A stretch of DNA of 64,000 bases, taken from positions 186,001 to 250,000 of the forward strand of contig NZ_JAUSXG010000001.1 of NCBI RefSeq assembly GCF_030815855.1, written 5' to 3'. A model generated the notes under the pieces. That model was given only the letters and a program-made list of their open reading frames with translations. It searched no databases and was not told the origin of the DNA. Origin of the DNA: Variovorax paradoxus. Its GTDB lineage: Bacteria > Pseudomonadota > Gammaproteobacteria > Burkholderiales > Burkholderiaceae_C. Of the stretch, positions 44,925 to 53,989 are shown one piece after another. The position numbers were made by a program, and so were the translations under genes. Position 1 is the stretch's first letter, and each line of letters starts with the position of its first letter.

Positions 44925-46250
44925 ATGACTCGGCCCACCTCCACGATCGCAGGTTCCAACCCCGCGATGTACCCCCCGTCCGAAACCTATGGCGCCAGCG
45001 CGACCCGATCCGAGGCCTATCGATGGGGCCAGTTGCTGATCGGCATCGTGTGCATGGCGATGATCGCCAACCTGCAGTACGGATGGACGCTCTTCGTCAA
45101 TCCGATTGCCGAGAAGCACGGCTGGAGCCGCGCCGCGATCCAGGTGGCCTTCACGATCTTCGTGCTCACCGAAACCTGGCTGGTGCCCATCGAAGGCTAC
45201 CTGGTCGACCGCTTCGGTCCGCGTCCCGTGGTGCTGGTGGGCGGCGTGCTGTGCGGCCTCGGCTGGGTGCTCAACTCGGTGGCCGACACGCTGCCGTTGC
45301 TGTACATCGCAGCGGCCATCGGCGGCATCGGTGCAGGTGCGGTCTACGGCACTTGCGTGGGCAACGCGCTCAAGTGGTTTCCCGATCGCCGCGGGCTTGC
45401 CGCGGGCATGACCGCCGCAGGCTTTGGCGCCGGCTCGGCCCTCACGATCATTCCGATCTCCGCGATGATCAAGTCGAGCGGCTATGAATCGGCATTTCTG
45501 TATTTTGGCATCGGGCAGGGACTCATCGTGTTCCTGCTCGCATGGATGCTGACCCGCGCGCCGAGCCACTCCAAGGCCTCGAACAGCCGCAACGTGCAGC
45601 AATCGCAGCGCGACTACGCACCCTCCGAAGTGCTGCGCTCGCCGGTTTTCTGGGTGATGTATGCGATGTTCGTGATGGTGGCTGCGGGCGGGCTGATGGC
45701 CACGGCCCAGCTCGCGCCGATTGCGCAAGACTTCAAGATCATGGACGTGCCGGTCAACATCATGGGCCTGGTGCTGCCGGCGCTGACCTTCGCACTCGCG
45801 ATCGACCGCGTGCTCAACGGGCTCACGCGGCCCTTCTTCGGCTGGGTGTCCGACAAGATCGGGCGCGAGCAGACGATGTTCATCGCCTTCGCGCTCGAAT
45901 CGGTGGGCATCCTGATGCTCTATCACTACGGCCACAACCCGATTCTCTTCGTCGTGCTCACGGGCATCGTGTTCTTTGCCTGGGGCGAGATCTACAGTCT
46001 TTTTCCATCGACCTGCGCCGACACCTTCGGCTCCAGGTACGCGGCCTCGAACGCCGGCATGCTGTACACCGCCAAGGGCACGGCCTCGCTGCTGGTGCCG
46101 CTCTCCAGCGTGCTCGCCGCCGCCACGGGCAGCTGGCAGGCCGTGTTCATTGCCGCCAGCGCGGTCAATGCGGCTGCGGCGCTGATGGCGTGGTTCGTTC
46201 TGCGGCCGATGCGGCGCAAGCACATCGAGCAGAGCCGGCTGTCGCCGTAA
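44925..46250 (+). CDS. oxlT: OxlT-like oxalate/formate antiporter family MFS transporter
   Basis: 441 aa from the ATG at 44925, 12 predicted spans. OFA-family sequence: 'IANLQYGWTLFVNPIAEKHG', 'IEGYLVDRFGPRPVVLVGG', 'GNALKWFPDRRGLAAGMTAA', 'FFGWVSDKIGREQTMFIAFA', 'YSLFPSTCADTFGSRYAASN'. OxlT exchanges oxalate for formate and so couples the pathway to energy. Its place in the block with oxc/frc supports oxalate, making it a second uptake route beside the TTT system. Confidence 0.88.
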   Translation: MTRPTSTIAGSNPAMYPPSETYGASATRSEAYRWGQLLIGIVCMAMIANLQYGWTLFVNPIAEKHGWSRAAIQVAFTIFVLTETWLVPIEGYLVDRFGPRPVVLVGGVLCGLGWVLNSVADTLPLLYIAAAIGGIGAGAVYGTCVGNALKWFPDRRGLAAGMTAAGFGAGSALTIIPISAMIKSSGYESAFLYFGIGQGLIVFLLAWMLTRAPSHSKASNSRNVQQSQRDYAPSEVLRSPVFWVMYAMFVMVAAGGLMATAQLAPIAQDFKIMDVPVNIMGLVLPALTFALAIDRVLNGLTRPFFGWVSDKIGREQTMFIAFALESVGILMLYHYGHNPILFVVLTGIVFFAWGEIYSLFPSTCADTFGSRYAASNAGMLYTAKGTASLLVPLSSVLAAATGSWQAVFIAASAVNAAAALMAWFVLRPMRRKHIEQSRLSP

Positions 46251-46274
46251 GCTGCGCCGCTCGCTTCTCGCGCT

Positions 46275-46511
46275 TCAGCGCAGACCGATGCGCGAGGCGC
46301 GCGAGCGCAGCGCTTCGGCCTGCGCCGGATCGGCGGCCTCGATGTTGTCCGCCGCAACTTGCAGCGTACGCATCTGCTCCACCTCGCCGATGATCTTGTT
46401 GGGGCTCAGCAGGGCCTCGGCGAGCATCAGGGTCTCGTCGAACAGTGCCTTGAGCGCATCGACAAGGCTTTCGGATGCGCTGGCATGGAAGGGCTGGCGA
46501 AGGGTAGGCAT
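46275..46511 (-). CDS. Small helical protein, paralogue B
   Basis: 78 aa, related along its length to the 26496-26735 product ('DALKALFDETLMLAEALLSP', 'NKIIGEVEQMRTLQVAADNI', 'SRASRIGLR'). Convergent with the OxlT-like gene. No known domain. The pair occupies the two outer edges of the oxalate block. Confidence 0.75.
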   Translation of the reverse strand: MPTLRQPFHASASESLVDALKALFDETLMLAEALLSPNKIIGEVEQMRTLQVAADNIEAADPAQAEALRSRASRIGLR

Positions 46512-46592
46512 CGATCGACTCCTGGTTGCTGTTGAATGTCTTCATCTTCGGCCCGTGTTCGCATCAAGTAAAACGATATTAATTGCCAGTTA

Positions 46593-46611
46593 AGTGCAAA
46601 ATTAATGCACT
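46593..46611. promoter_or_regulatory. LysR-type inverted repeat AGTGCA-N7-TGCACT
   Basis: Perfect 6-base arms around an AT-rich centre containing the T-N11-A pattern, 16 bases before the LysR start; likely autoregulatory site shared with the divergent small gene. Confidence 0.65.
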
Positions 46612-46626
46612 GAAACGGGATGCGGC

Positions 46627-47481
46627 ATGGACATCAACCTGGCCCGGACTTTTCTCGAGATCGTGGAGACGCGCAGCTTCCAGCGTGCCGCAGAGCGGCT
46701 GCACGTAACGCAGACCTCGGTGAGCGCGCGCGTGCGCACGCTCGAAGAGCTGCTGGGCCGGCCGCTCTTCGTTCGCAACAAGGCGGGCGCGGCGCTCACC
46801 GCCGCCGGCGAGCAATTCCTGCCGCATGCGACCCTGCTGGTGCAGGTGTGGGAGCGCGCGCGCCACCAGGTCGCGGTGCCCGACGGAAGCCGCGCCGTGC
46901 TCGCCATCGGATGCGAGATCAGCCTGTGGGATCCGCTGCTGCTGCAATGGCTGCTCTGGATGCGCACCGCCGCGCCGCACCTGGCCCTTCGCACCGAGGT
47001 GGGCTTTCCGCACGACCTGCTCGACAAGGTAGCCGCGGGCGTGCTCGACATCGCCATCGCCTACGCGCCGCAGCAACGGCCGGGGCTGCGGGTGGAGTTG
47101 CTCATCGAAGAGAAGCTCGTCATGGTCACCACCGCAGAGCGCCCGCGCGTGCCGCGGCCTGCGGACTATGTGTATGTCGACTGGGGGCCGGAGTTCGCCG
47201 CGCAGCACGGCCTTGCGTTTCCCGAGCTCTCCAATGCCGCGGTGATGGCCGGGCTGGGGCCGCTCGGCCGCGAGTACCTGTTGGCCGCGGGAGGCACGGG
47301 CTACTTTCGGCACGACGTGGTCCGCAGCCACCTCGAATCGGGCCGGCTGCGCCGCGTGCCCGGCACGCCGGAGTTTCTCTACCCGGCCTATGCGGTGTAC
47401 GCGGTGGGGGCGGACGCCGCCATCGTGGACCCCGCGCTCGCGGGCCTGAGGCAGGTCGTCAAGGCGAAGCCGGCGGACTAG
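46627..47481 (+). CDS. LysR-family transcriptional regulator
   Basis: 284 aa. HTH 'MDINLARTFLEIVETRSFQR', 'AAERLHVTQTSVSARVRTLE'; effector domain with 'VLAIGCEISLWDPLLLQWLL', 'IAYAPQQRPGLRVELLIEEK'. A short-type LysR. Its target is unclear; the palindrome just upstream suggests control of itself and possibly the divergent paralogue B. Confidence 0.88.
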   Translation: MDINLARTFLEIVETRSFQRAAERLHVTQTSVSARVRTLEELLGRPLFVRNKAGAALTAAGEQFLPHATLLVQVWERARHQVAVPDGSRAVLAIGCEISLWDPLLLQWLLWMRTAAPHLALRTEVGFPHDLLDKVAAGVLDIAIAYAPQQRPGLRVELLIEEKLVMVTTAERPRVPRPADYVYVDWGPEFAAQHGLAFPELSNAAVMAGLGPLGREYLLAAGGTGYFRHDVVRSHLESGRLRRVPGTPEFLYPAYAVYAVGADAAIVDPALAGLRQVVKAKPAD

Positions 47482-47484
47482 GTT

Positions 47485-47787
47485 TCAGGTTGCCAGCGTG
47501 TGCCTCGCACGCGCCACGCGTTCTTCGTGCGACTGGAGCAGCGACTCGTAGTAAAGGCACAGCGGCATTGCGACGAACACCATGCCCGCCACGTAGACGA
47601 TCAGGCCCATCAGCGGAAAGTCGTCTCCGCCCCAGTAGGGAATCGACGCCAGCACGGCGCCGGTTGCAACGGCTGCAATCACGCACTGCAATGCGTTGCG
47701 CAAGAACGTGGTTCGCGAGTACCCCGGGGGGTCGTACTTCTGACGGTCCAACCGGGAACACCCGCCCTTGTCTCCATCATCGTGCAT
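47485..47787 (-). CDS. Small two-span membrane protein
   Basis: 100 aa from the ATG at 47787. A charged N-terminal 40 residues ('DRQKYDPPGYSRTTFLRN') precede two hydrophobic helices ('CVIAAVATGAVLASIPYWGG', 'LIVYVAGMVFVAMPLCLYYE'). Convergent with the LysR gene; ends three bases from it. Unknown function. Confidence 0.65.
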   Translation of the reverse strand: MHDDGDKGGCSRLDRQKYDPPGYSRTTFLRNALQCVIAAVATGAVLASIPYWGGDDFPLMGLIVYVAGMVFVAMPLCLYYESLLQSHEERVARARHTLAT

Positions 47788-47866
47788 CGTCGTTCCTTGT
47801 TTTGGAGGGCGCCGATGATTCTTATCCCGGGGTATTGCCGCGGTCAAGGCGGCAGACCCGGAAACC

Positions 47867-50800
47867 TCAGTCGTACTTCATCGTGTAGATCAGGTCGAGG
47901 CCGCTGGTCTGTCCGGCCTGTCCGCGCAACGTGAGCCGCTGCGTCAGGTCGTAGAAGATGAAGATCGTGCCGAAGGTGCCGCCCACGCTGCGCTCGTAGG
48001 TCAGGTAGAAATCCTTCGACAGCCGCTTGCCGAGCGTGACGGCCGACTCGCGCAGGTCGCCGCCGTTGCCGGGGCCTTTGAAGCCGAGCTCGTCGAGCCC
48101 GAAGCGGCTCGCCAGGCTGCCGCCGCTCGCGCCCTTGCTGACATGGCCGATCAACGCGAGCGCCGCTTGCTGCAGCAGCGCCGATTCGCCGCCGCTGGTG
48201 GCCGAGGCACGGCCCAGCACCACCCACGAAAGGGTTTCCGCATCCGACAGCGCCGGCTCGGAATAGAGCTTGACGCGCGGCGACTGCGCGGTGCCCGTGA
48301 TCTGCACGCCCGCGCGCTGCGAGATGTTGGGCCGTATGGCCAAGATGTCGAGTGCGGGATTGTCGAAGGGCCCATTGAAGCGCGCGAGCCCGGTTTCCAC
48401 ATCGAGCTGCTGCCCATAGGCGCGGTACTGGCCCTTCACGGTCTTGACTTCGCCGGTGATGCTCGGCGGCGCATTGAGCCGGGTGCTTCGAATCTCGAGG
48501 TCGCCTTCGAGCCGCGTGGTGATGCCGCGCCCCTGCACCGCGAAGTCATCGCCCAGGTTGAAGTTCACGACGATGTCGGGCGGCTTCGCGGTCTGTGGCT
48601 TGGCGGCCTGCGCCTCGTTGCGCGCGGCATCGCGCTGGGCCTGCTCGGCCGCCTCGCGGTCCTTGGCGGCGGAGCGCACGACCACGTCGGAGCCGAGGCT
48701 GGGCGCGGTCTCGTCGGGCAGGATGATCACGGCACGGTCGGTCTTGAGCTTACCGCGCACGCTGAACTGGCCGCTGTCGAGCCGCGCCTGAAGATTGCCC
48801 GAGAGTGTGACCTGGCGATCTGTGCGCACCAGCACGCGCAGTGCGCGCAGGTCGGCTTGCAGCGCCATGCGAATGCCTGTGCCCGATGCACCCGATGCAC
48901 CGGCCGCACCCCATCCGATGTCGCCGCGTGCCGAGAGTGAGCCGCCGCCGATGCCGGCTTCGCTCGCCACGGTGCTGCGGTTGCCGCTCTGGCCCGCAAT
49001 GCGCGCTGTGCTGCCGGCGCCGCCCTGGAGCGTGAATTCATTGATCTCGACGCGCTCGCCCGTGAGCGTGGCGCGCAGGCGGCCATCGCGCAGGTCCAGC
49101 CCTTCGACCGGCGCGCGCAGTGCGAGCTTGTCGGCGCCGAGCCTGCCGGTCCAGCGTGGCGCCGCGCGGTTGCCTGCCAGGACGGCGTTCGCGTCCAGCG
49201 TGCCGGCCACGCGCCAGCCGGGCGGCGCGAGCATCGACCAGACCCCGAGGTTCGGCAGCGTGGCCTTGATGTTGCCGGCCAGCGGGGCATCGGCCGCCCA
49301 TTGCCAGCCATTGGCGCGCTGCTGCATGCGCGTGTTGAGCTCGGCATTGATCTTGCCGGCGCGTTCGCTGTCCCAGGCCAGTGTGGCGCGCACGGCATCC
49401 CCCTGTGCATCGAGCCGCAGTTCGGCCTGGCGCAAGCCGGCGGGCGTGCTGGGCGCCTCCGCGCCCGCGGTCGCGGAGTTCATCGTGCGCTCGCTCGCCG
49501 TGCCGGTGCCGCGGCTCGTGATGCGCGTGACGAGGGCCGCTTCGCCGGCCTGCACGCGGATGTCGCCGCTCTGGCGCGCAAGCCGCGCATGGGCGCGCAG
49601 CGTGTCGCCGGCATCGATGTCCCAGTCGCCGTCGAACATCAGGTCGCCGCTCACGCCGATCTCATTGAAGGTGGTGCTGGCGCCGAAAGCTTCGGCCCAT
49701 GCCATCGGAACGCCCTGCAGCTTGCCCTTCGATTGCACCCGGAAGGCTTGATTCGGCGCCACGCCGCTGCGCGTGAAACGCAGCGGCTGCCATTCGATGC
49801 GAACGGTGCCGGGCGCCGGTCCGCGCAGCGTGGCGGTGGCGGCCGAGGCTTCGAGATCGAGCCGGCTGGTGTTGCCGCTGCCGCTGGTCTTGATAGTGGC
49901 GGTGACTTCGCGCCCGAGCTCCAGTGTCCATGGCGCGGCGGCTGCACCGGCCGTTGCTGGCCGCGCGCTGTCCTGGGCCTGCAGGCGCAGGCTGGCAAGC
50001 GCCGCGCGCCATTGGCCGGGGCCCGCGAGGCCGCCGCTGGCGCGCGCATCGATGGCGAGCTTTTGCGTGCCGGTGGTGGCTTCGCCCTGCAACGCGAGCG
50101 TGGCCTGCGCAAGACTGCCAGCGAGTTCTGCGCGCAAGTCCTTCAGCGCAACCGTGGTCGCCGCCGCATTGCCGTTGGCCGCGGGCATGCGCAGGTCGAG
50201 GTGCGGCACGCCGAGCGTGGCCGTGAGGCTGGGTTCCGTGGTGCCGCGCGGGGCCGGTGCTCCGGGGTTTGCGAGTCGGCGCTGGAGGGTCTGCCAGCCG
50301 CCTTGCCAACTGGCGTCGAGCCGCGCCGAACCCTTGGCCGTGGTGCCCGCGAACACGCTCGACAGCTCGGGCAGGCCTTCGATCCAGCGCTGCACGGCGT
50401 CGGCATCGTCGATGCGCGCCTGGATGTCGCCACCCCCTTGCGCCGGCGCGATGTGGCCTTCGAGTTGCGCGCTGCCGCCGGGCAGCGTCAGGCCGAGCTT
50501 GCCGCTCGCAGCCTGTTCGGCCACGCGCAGCTGCAGCTTGCCTTCGACCTTCGCGCCTTCCGCTTCGAGGCGCAGGGTGCGCAGGTCCAGCACCTTGTCT
50601 TTCCACTGGCCCTGCGCAAGCACGCGGTCCAGGCCGAAGCCGGGCATGGCCTTGCTACCGGCACCGCCTTCGGCCCGTAGCGCGAGCTCGAAGCCGATGG
50701 CGTCCTCGCGCTGCCGCGCCGTGGCCGTGCCGCTGATGGGTGCACCTGAAAGCTCGCTGTGCAGCAGGCCGGCCCGCACGCCGCGCACCGTGGCCCGCAC

Positions 50801-51964
50801 CTGCCATGGCGCAGGCGCGGGGCTCCAGCGGCCCTCTGCCTCGATGCGGCCGCCGCCCGTGCGCAGCGTGGCTTCGGGAATCGTCCAGTTCGTGCCGTCG
50901 AAGCCCACGCGCGCCTCGACCTGTTCGAGCGGCAGCGCGCCCTTGTCCCAGGGCCCGGGCACGGCGTTGCGGATGCTGGCCGAGGCCTGCCAGGCGGCCG
51001 GGCCGGCGGCCGCATCGGGCTGCACTTCGACCGTGCCGGTCAGCTGGGTTCGCGGTGCGCCGGGCCACAGGCTGGCGGCATCCACATTGCGAAGATCGGC
51101 GTTGGCGTCGATCACCGGCTGCGGCAGCCAGGGCGCGATGTTGGCTTGCAGCTTCGCTTCCATCGGGTCTTCGGCCGCGGGCTCGGCCGGCTTCAGCTCG
51201 GCGGCCACCTGCAGCCGCGCCTCGGTGCCGGCGAGCTTGCCCTTGATGGCCGCTGCAGCCAGCACCTCGATGCTGCGGCCTTCGGCGAGCGGTGCCTTCA
51301 CGCGGCCGTTCAGCGCGGCATCGAGCGCCATGGGCGCGGGCCCTTGCAGCTTCACGCGTGCGCTGTAGTGGCCTTCGGCGATGTCGACGCCCTCGACCTC
51401 CAGTTGGTGCTCGGCGCCGGTGTAGCGGTAGCTGCCGGTGAGCTGGTTGGCTTGCAGCGCGGGCGGGCCGGTCCAGCGCAGCTCGTCGATGCGGAACGGC
51501 AGCTCGACCTCGATGGGCAGCGCGAGCTGTTCGAGCGGCTCGGTGGGCGTGTCGCTCGGCGGACCGCGCCGTTCGATGAGCAGCCGTGCCGCGTGCACCT
51601 CGCCGAGTTGCAGCTTGCGCTGGAACAGCGGCGCCAGCTGCCAGCCGATCTCGGCCCTGTGCACCTCGACCGCCAGTTTTTCGCTTTGCCAGCGCAGCCA
51701 GCCGATGCGCCCGCCCGTGCGCAGCGATCCCGTGACCTCGCGGCTTTCGAGCGTCTGGCCCGCGGGCAGGTAGCGCGCGGCCTTGGCAAGCGCGAACGCC
51801 AGCGACTGGTTGGAGCCGAGCCACCACCAGGCGCCCGCACCGAGCACGAGCACCAGCGCGAGCAGGCCCGCGGCAGTCCAGGCCAGCGCACGCAGCGCCC
51901 GGCGCGTGCGCGAGCGTCGTGCGCGCGGAGCGGCGTTGGACTGGGGTTCGGCGTCTGTCTGCAT
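47867..51964 (-). CDS. tamB: Translocation and assembly module protein TamB
   Basis: 1365 aa. An N-terminal signal-anchor ('LAWTAAGLLALVLVLGAGAW') is followed by a very long beta-helical AsmA/DUF490-type body and the conserved C-terminus ('DRAVIILPDETAPSLGSDVV', 'GQYRAYGQQLDVETGLARF', 'DNPALDILAIRP', ending 'GLDLIYTMKYD'). TamB bridges the periplasm and works with TamA in autotransporter insertion and phospholipid transport to the outer membrane. Starts 15 bases after tamA. Confidence 0.95.
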   Translation of the reverse strand: MQTDAEPQSNAAPRARRSRTRRALRALAWTAAGLLALVLVLGAGAWWWLGSNQSLAFALAKAARYLPAGQTLESREVTGSLRTGGRIGWLRWQSEKLAVEVHRAEIGWQLAPLFQRKLQLGEVHAARLLIERRGPPSDTPTEPLEQLALPIEVELPFRIDELRWTGPPALQANQLTGSYRYTGAEHQLEVEGVDIAEGHYSARVKLQGPAPMALDAALNGRVKAPLAEGRSIEVLAAAAIKGKLAGTEARLQVAAELKPAEPAAEDPMEAKLQANIAPWLPQPVIDANADLRNVDAASLWPGAPRTQLTGTVEVQPDAAAGPAAWQASASIRNAVPGPWDKGALPLEQVEARVGFDGTNWTIPEATLRTGGGRIEAEGRWSPAPAPWQVRATVRGVRAGLLHSELSGAPISGTATARQREDAIGFELALRAEGGAGSKAMPGFGLDRVLAQGQWKDKVLDLRTLRLEAEGAKVEGKLQLRVAEQAASGKLGLTLPGGSAQLEGHIAPAQGGGDIQARIDDADAVQRWIEGLPELSSVFAGTTAKGSARLDASWQGGWQTLQRRLANPGAPAPRGTTEPSLTATLGVPHLDLRMPAANGNAAATTVALKDLRAELAGSLAQATLALQGEATTGTQKLAIDARASGGLAGPGQWRAALASLRLQAQDSARPATAGAAAAPWTLELGREVTATIKTSGSGNTSRLDLEASAATATLRGPAPGTVRIEWQPLRFTRSGVAPNQAFRVQSKGKLQGVPMAWAEAFGASTTFNEIGVSGDLMFDGDWDIDAGDTLRAHARLARQSGDIRVQAGEAALVTRITSRGTGTASERTMNSATAGAEAPSTPAGLRQAELRLDAQGDAVRATLAWDSERAGKINAELNTRMQQRANGWQWAADAPLAGNIKATLPNLGVWSMLAPPGWRVAGTLDANAVLAGNRAAPRWTGRLGADKLALRAPVEGLDLRDGRLRATLTGERVEINEFTLQGGAGSTARIAGQSGNRSTVASEAGIGGGSLSARGDIGWGAAGASGASGTGIRMALQADLRALRVLVRTDRQVTLSGNLQARLDSGQFSVRGKLKTDRAVIILPDETAPSLGSDVVVRSAAKDREAAEQAQRDAARNEAQAAKPQTAKPPDIVVNFNLGDDFAVQGRGITTRLEGDLEIRSTRLNAPPSITGEVKTVKGQYRAYGQQLDVETGLARFNGPFDNPALDILAIRPNISQRAGVQITGTAQSPRVKLYSEPALSDAETLSWVVLGRASATSGGESALLQQAALALIGHVSKGASGGSLASRFGLDELGFKGPGNGGDLRESAVTLGKRLSKDFYLTYERSVGGTFGTIFIFYDLTQRLTLRGQAGQTSGLDLIYTMKYD

Positions 51965-51979
51965 CGATGGAAAACGCTG

Positions 51980-53917
51980 TCAGAAGGTGAAGCCGAGGCG
52001 GAAGTGCAGGCGGAACTTCTTCGTGTCCACGCCGTAGGCAAGGTCGGCCTGCACCGGCCCGACCGGGCTGCGCCAGCGGGCACCCACGCCCACACCGACC
52101 TTCGGCTTGAGCTCACCGGGCTTGTCGGCCACGGCACCGGCGTCGACGAACACCACGCTCTCCCATTCGGTGAGCTTGTCCTTGTAGACGAAGGGACGCT
52201 GCCATTCGGCGCTCACGACACCGAGGTAGCGGCCGGCCACGATCTGGCCGTCGCTGCGCACGGTGCCGATCTGGCGGTAGCTGTAGCCGCGCACCGTGGT
52301 GTCGCCGCCGGTCAGGAACATCAGCGTGGAAGGGATCTGTGCGCTGTCCTTGGCGCTCACCGCGCCGGCTTCGGCCCGCAGCTGGAACCGGCTGCGCCGC
52401 GCCAGCGTGGCGGCGTCGCGGCCGTCCGCAAAGCCCAGCGGCAGCACGCCGAGCCAGCGCGCATAGGTGCGCGTGAAGGGCAGTTGCTCGCCGGTCAGCG
52501 TGTAGCCCGCGGCGAGCTCGAGTGCCAGGCCGTAGCCGCGCGTGGGCGCGGCATTGTCGTCGAAATAGCGCCCGGTCCAGCCCCAGTTGGCGGTCACGGC
52601 GGAGGCCGAGGGCGGGGCGTTGGTGCCGCGGTTCTGCGCGTAGTCGTACTGCAGGAAGTAGCTGCGGTCGATGTGGCCGCTCGACTTGTTGCGTCCGCTG
52701 CGCACGCGGCCGCTGTCGACCACATAGCTGCCCGAGGTTTCGCTCTTGAGTTCGGCACCTGCAAACCAGCGCCAGCCGGTGTCGTCGGGAATGGCGTTCC
52801 ACTCGGTCCCCAGCGACTTGATGTCGCGGTCCACCGACAGGCGCGACACGGCACGCCAGCCGAGCAGCGGCAGCCGGTTGTGGATGTGGTCGACGGAAAG
52901 CCGCGGCCCGTTGTCGGTGGTGAAGCCGGCGCCCAGCACCACCTTCTGCATCGGGGCTTCGCGCAATTGCGCGATCACGGGAGCCGCCAGCGGCGCGCCG
53001 CTCTCGGTGTCGAGCGTGAGGAACACCGAGTCGTAGTAGCCGCTGCTGGCCAGGCGCTGCTGGGCGTCGAGCAGCTTCTGCTGGTCGTAGCCGGTGCCGG
53101 TGGGAAGCTGCGCGATGCGGCGCGCGGCGTCGGCGTCGTAGCGTTCGACGCCGCGCAGCACGAGCGGGCCGAAGCGGTAGGCCGGGCCCGACTGGTAGGT
53201 GACGCTGAGCCGCACCTCCTGCCGGTCGGCATCGACCTCGGCGCGGCTTATCTCGATGCTGCCGGTGGGGAAGCGCTTGGCGGTCAGGCTGCGCAAGGCC
53301 GTGGTCTTGGCGTTGTCCCAGCCTTGCTGCGTGAAAGGCTGGCCCGCGCGCAGTGCCCAGTCGGTGCGGATCGAATCGCGCTGGGCCTCGGCGGTGGGGT
53401 CGCTGGCGATTTGGCCGCCGTAGCTGATCTGCACGGTGCTCACGCGGGTGAGCTCGCCGGGCGCCACGGTGATGACGATCTCGCGCGGGGCCTTGGTGCT
53501 GGCCGGCGTCTCGTTGAGCTCGAGCGTCAGCGTGGGCGTGAAATAGCCCAGGGTGCCGAGCAGCTCGCGGGCATTGGCTTCCGCCGCCACCATGAGCCGC
53601 GAAATCTCGGTCGCACCGAGGTCGTCGAGCGTGCGGTAGCGCTGGATGTCCAGGTGCAATGCAAGGTAGTCGCGCACGGTGTCCGGCCCGCGGACTTCGA
53701 CAGTGAAGGCGTCGCGCCGGGCACGCTTGTCGCTGCCTTTCGCGGTCTCGTCACTTGCCGCGCCCGCGGTGTCGCCGTTGCGCACAAGGGTCGGCGCCGG
53801 GGCGTCGGCGTTGGCTTCTTTTTTCGGCAGCAGGCTGCATCCCTGCAAAAGCAGGACGCCGCAAAAAAGCAAAGCCGGCAACCATGCCGGCGCAAAGACT
53901 GGAACCACCCTGAACAT
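51980..53917 (-). CDS. tamA: Translocation and assembly module protein TamA (Omp85 family)
   Basis: 645 aa from the ATG at 53917. The N-terminus has a lipobox-like 'LLFCGVLLLQGCSLL', so it may be lipidated, unusual for TamA and worth checking. Three POTRA domains (about 60-280: 'LTRVSTVQISYGGQIASDPT', 'SYQSGPAYRFGPLVL'-type strands) and a C-terminal 16-strand barrel ('VVLGAGFTTDNGPRLSVDHI', 'TVRGYSYRQIGTVRSDGQIV', 'PVGPVQADLAYGVDTKKFRL'). The VRGY/F lid motif is present. Outer-membrane partner of TamB. Confidence 0.93.
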   Translation of the reverse strand: MFRVVPVFAPAWLPALLFCGVLLLQGCSLLPKKEANADAPAPTLVRNGDTAGAASDETAKGSDKRARRDAFTVEVRGPDTVRDYLALHLDIQRYRTLDDLGATEISRLMVAAEANARELLGTLGYFTPTLTLELNETPASTKAPREIVITVAPGELTRVSTVQISYGGQIASDPTAEAQRDSIRTDWALRAGQPFTQQGWDNAKTTALRSLTAKRFPTGSIEISRAEVDADRQEVRLSVTYQSGPAYRFGPLVLRGVERYDADAARRIAQLPTGTGYDQQKLLDAQQRLASSGYYDSVFLTLDTESGAPLAAPVIAQLREAPMQKVVLGAGFTTDNGPRLSVDHIHNRLPLLGWRAVSRLSVDRDIKSLGTEWNAIPDDTGWRWFAGAELKSETSGSYVVDSGRVRSGRNKSSGHIDRSYFLQYDYAQNRGTNAPPSASAVTANWGWTGRYFDDNAAPTRGYGLALELAAGYTLTGEQLPFTRTYARWLGVLPLGFADGRDAATLARRSRFQLRAEAGAVSAKDSAQIPSTLMFLTGGDTTVRGYSYRQIGTVRSDGQIVAGRYLGVVSAEWQRPFVYKDKLTEWESVVFVDAGAVADKPGELKPKVGVGVGARWRSPVGPVQADLAYGVDTKKFRLHFRLGFTF

Positions 53918-53989
53918 GGGCGGATTTTGACAGCAAGGCACGCGTGCTCCGGAAGCATCCGGAAACAGGTCTGCCCGACCCACGCCGCC

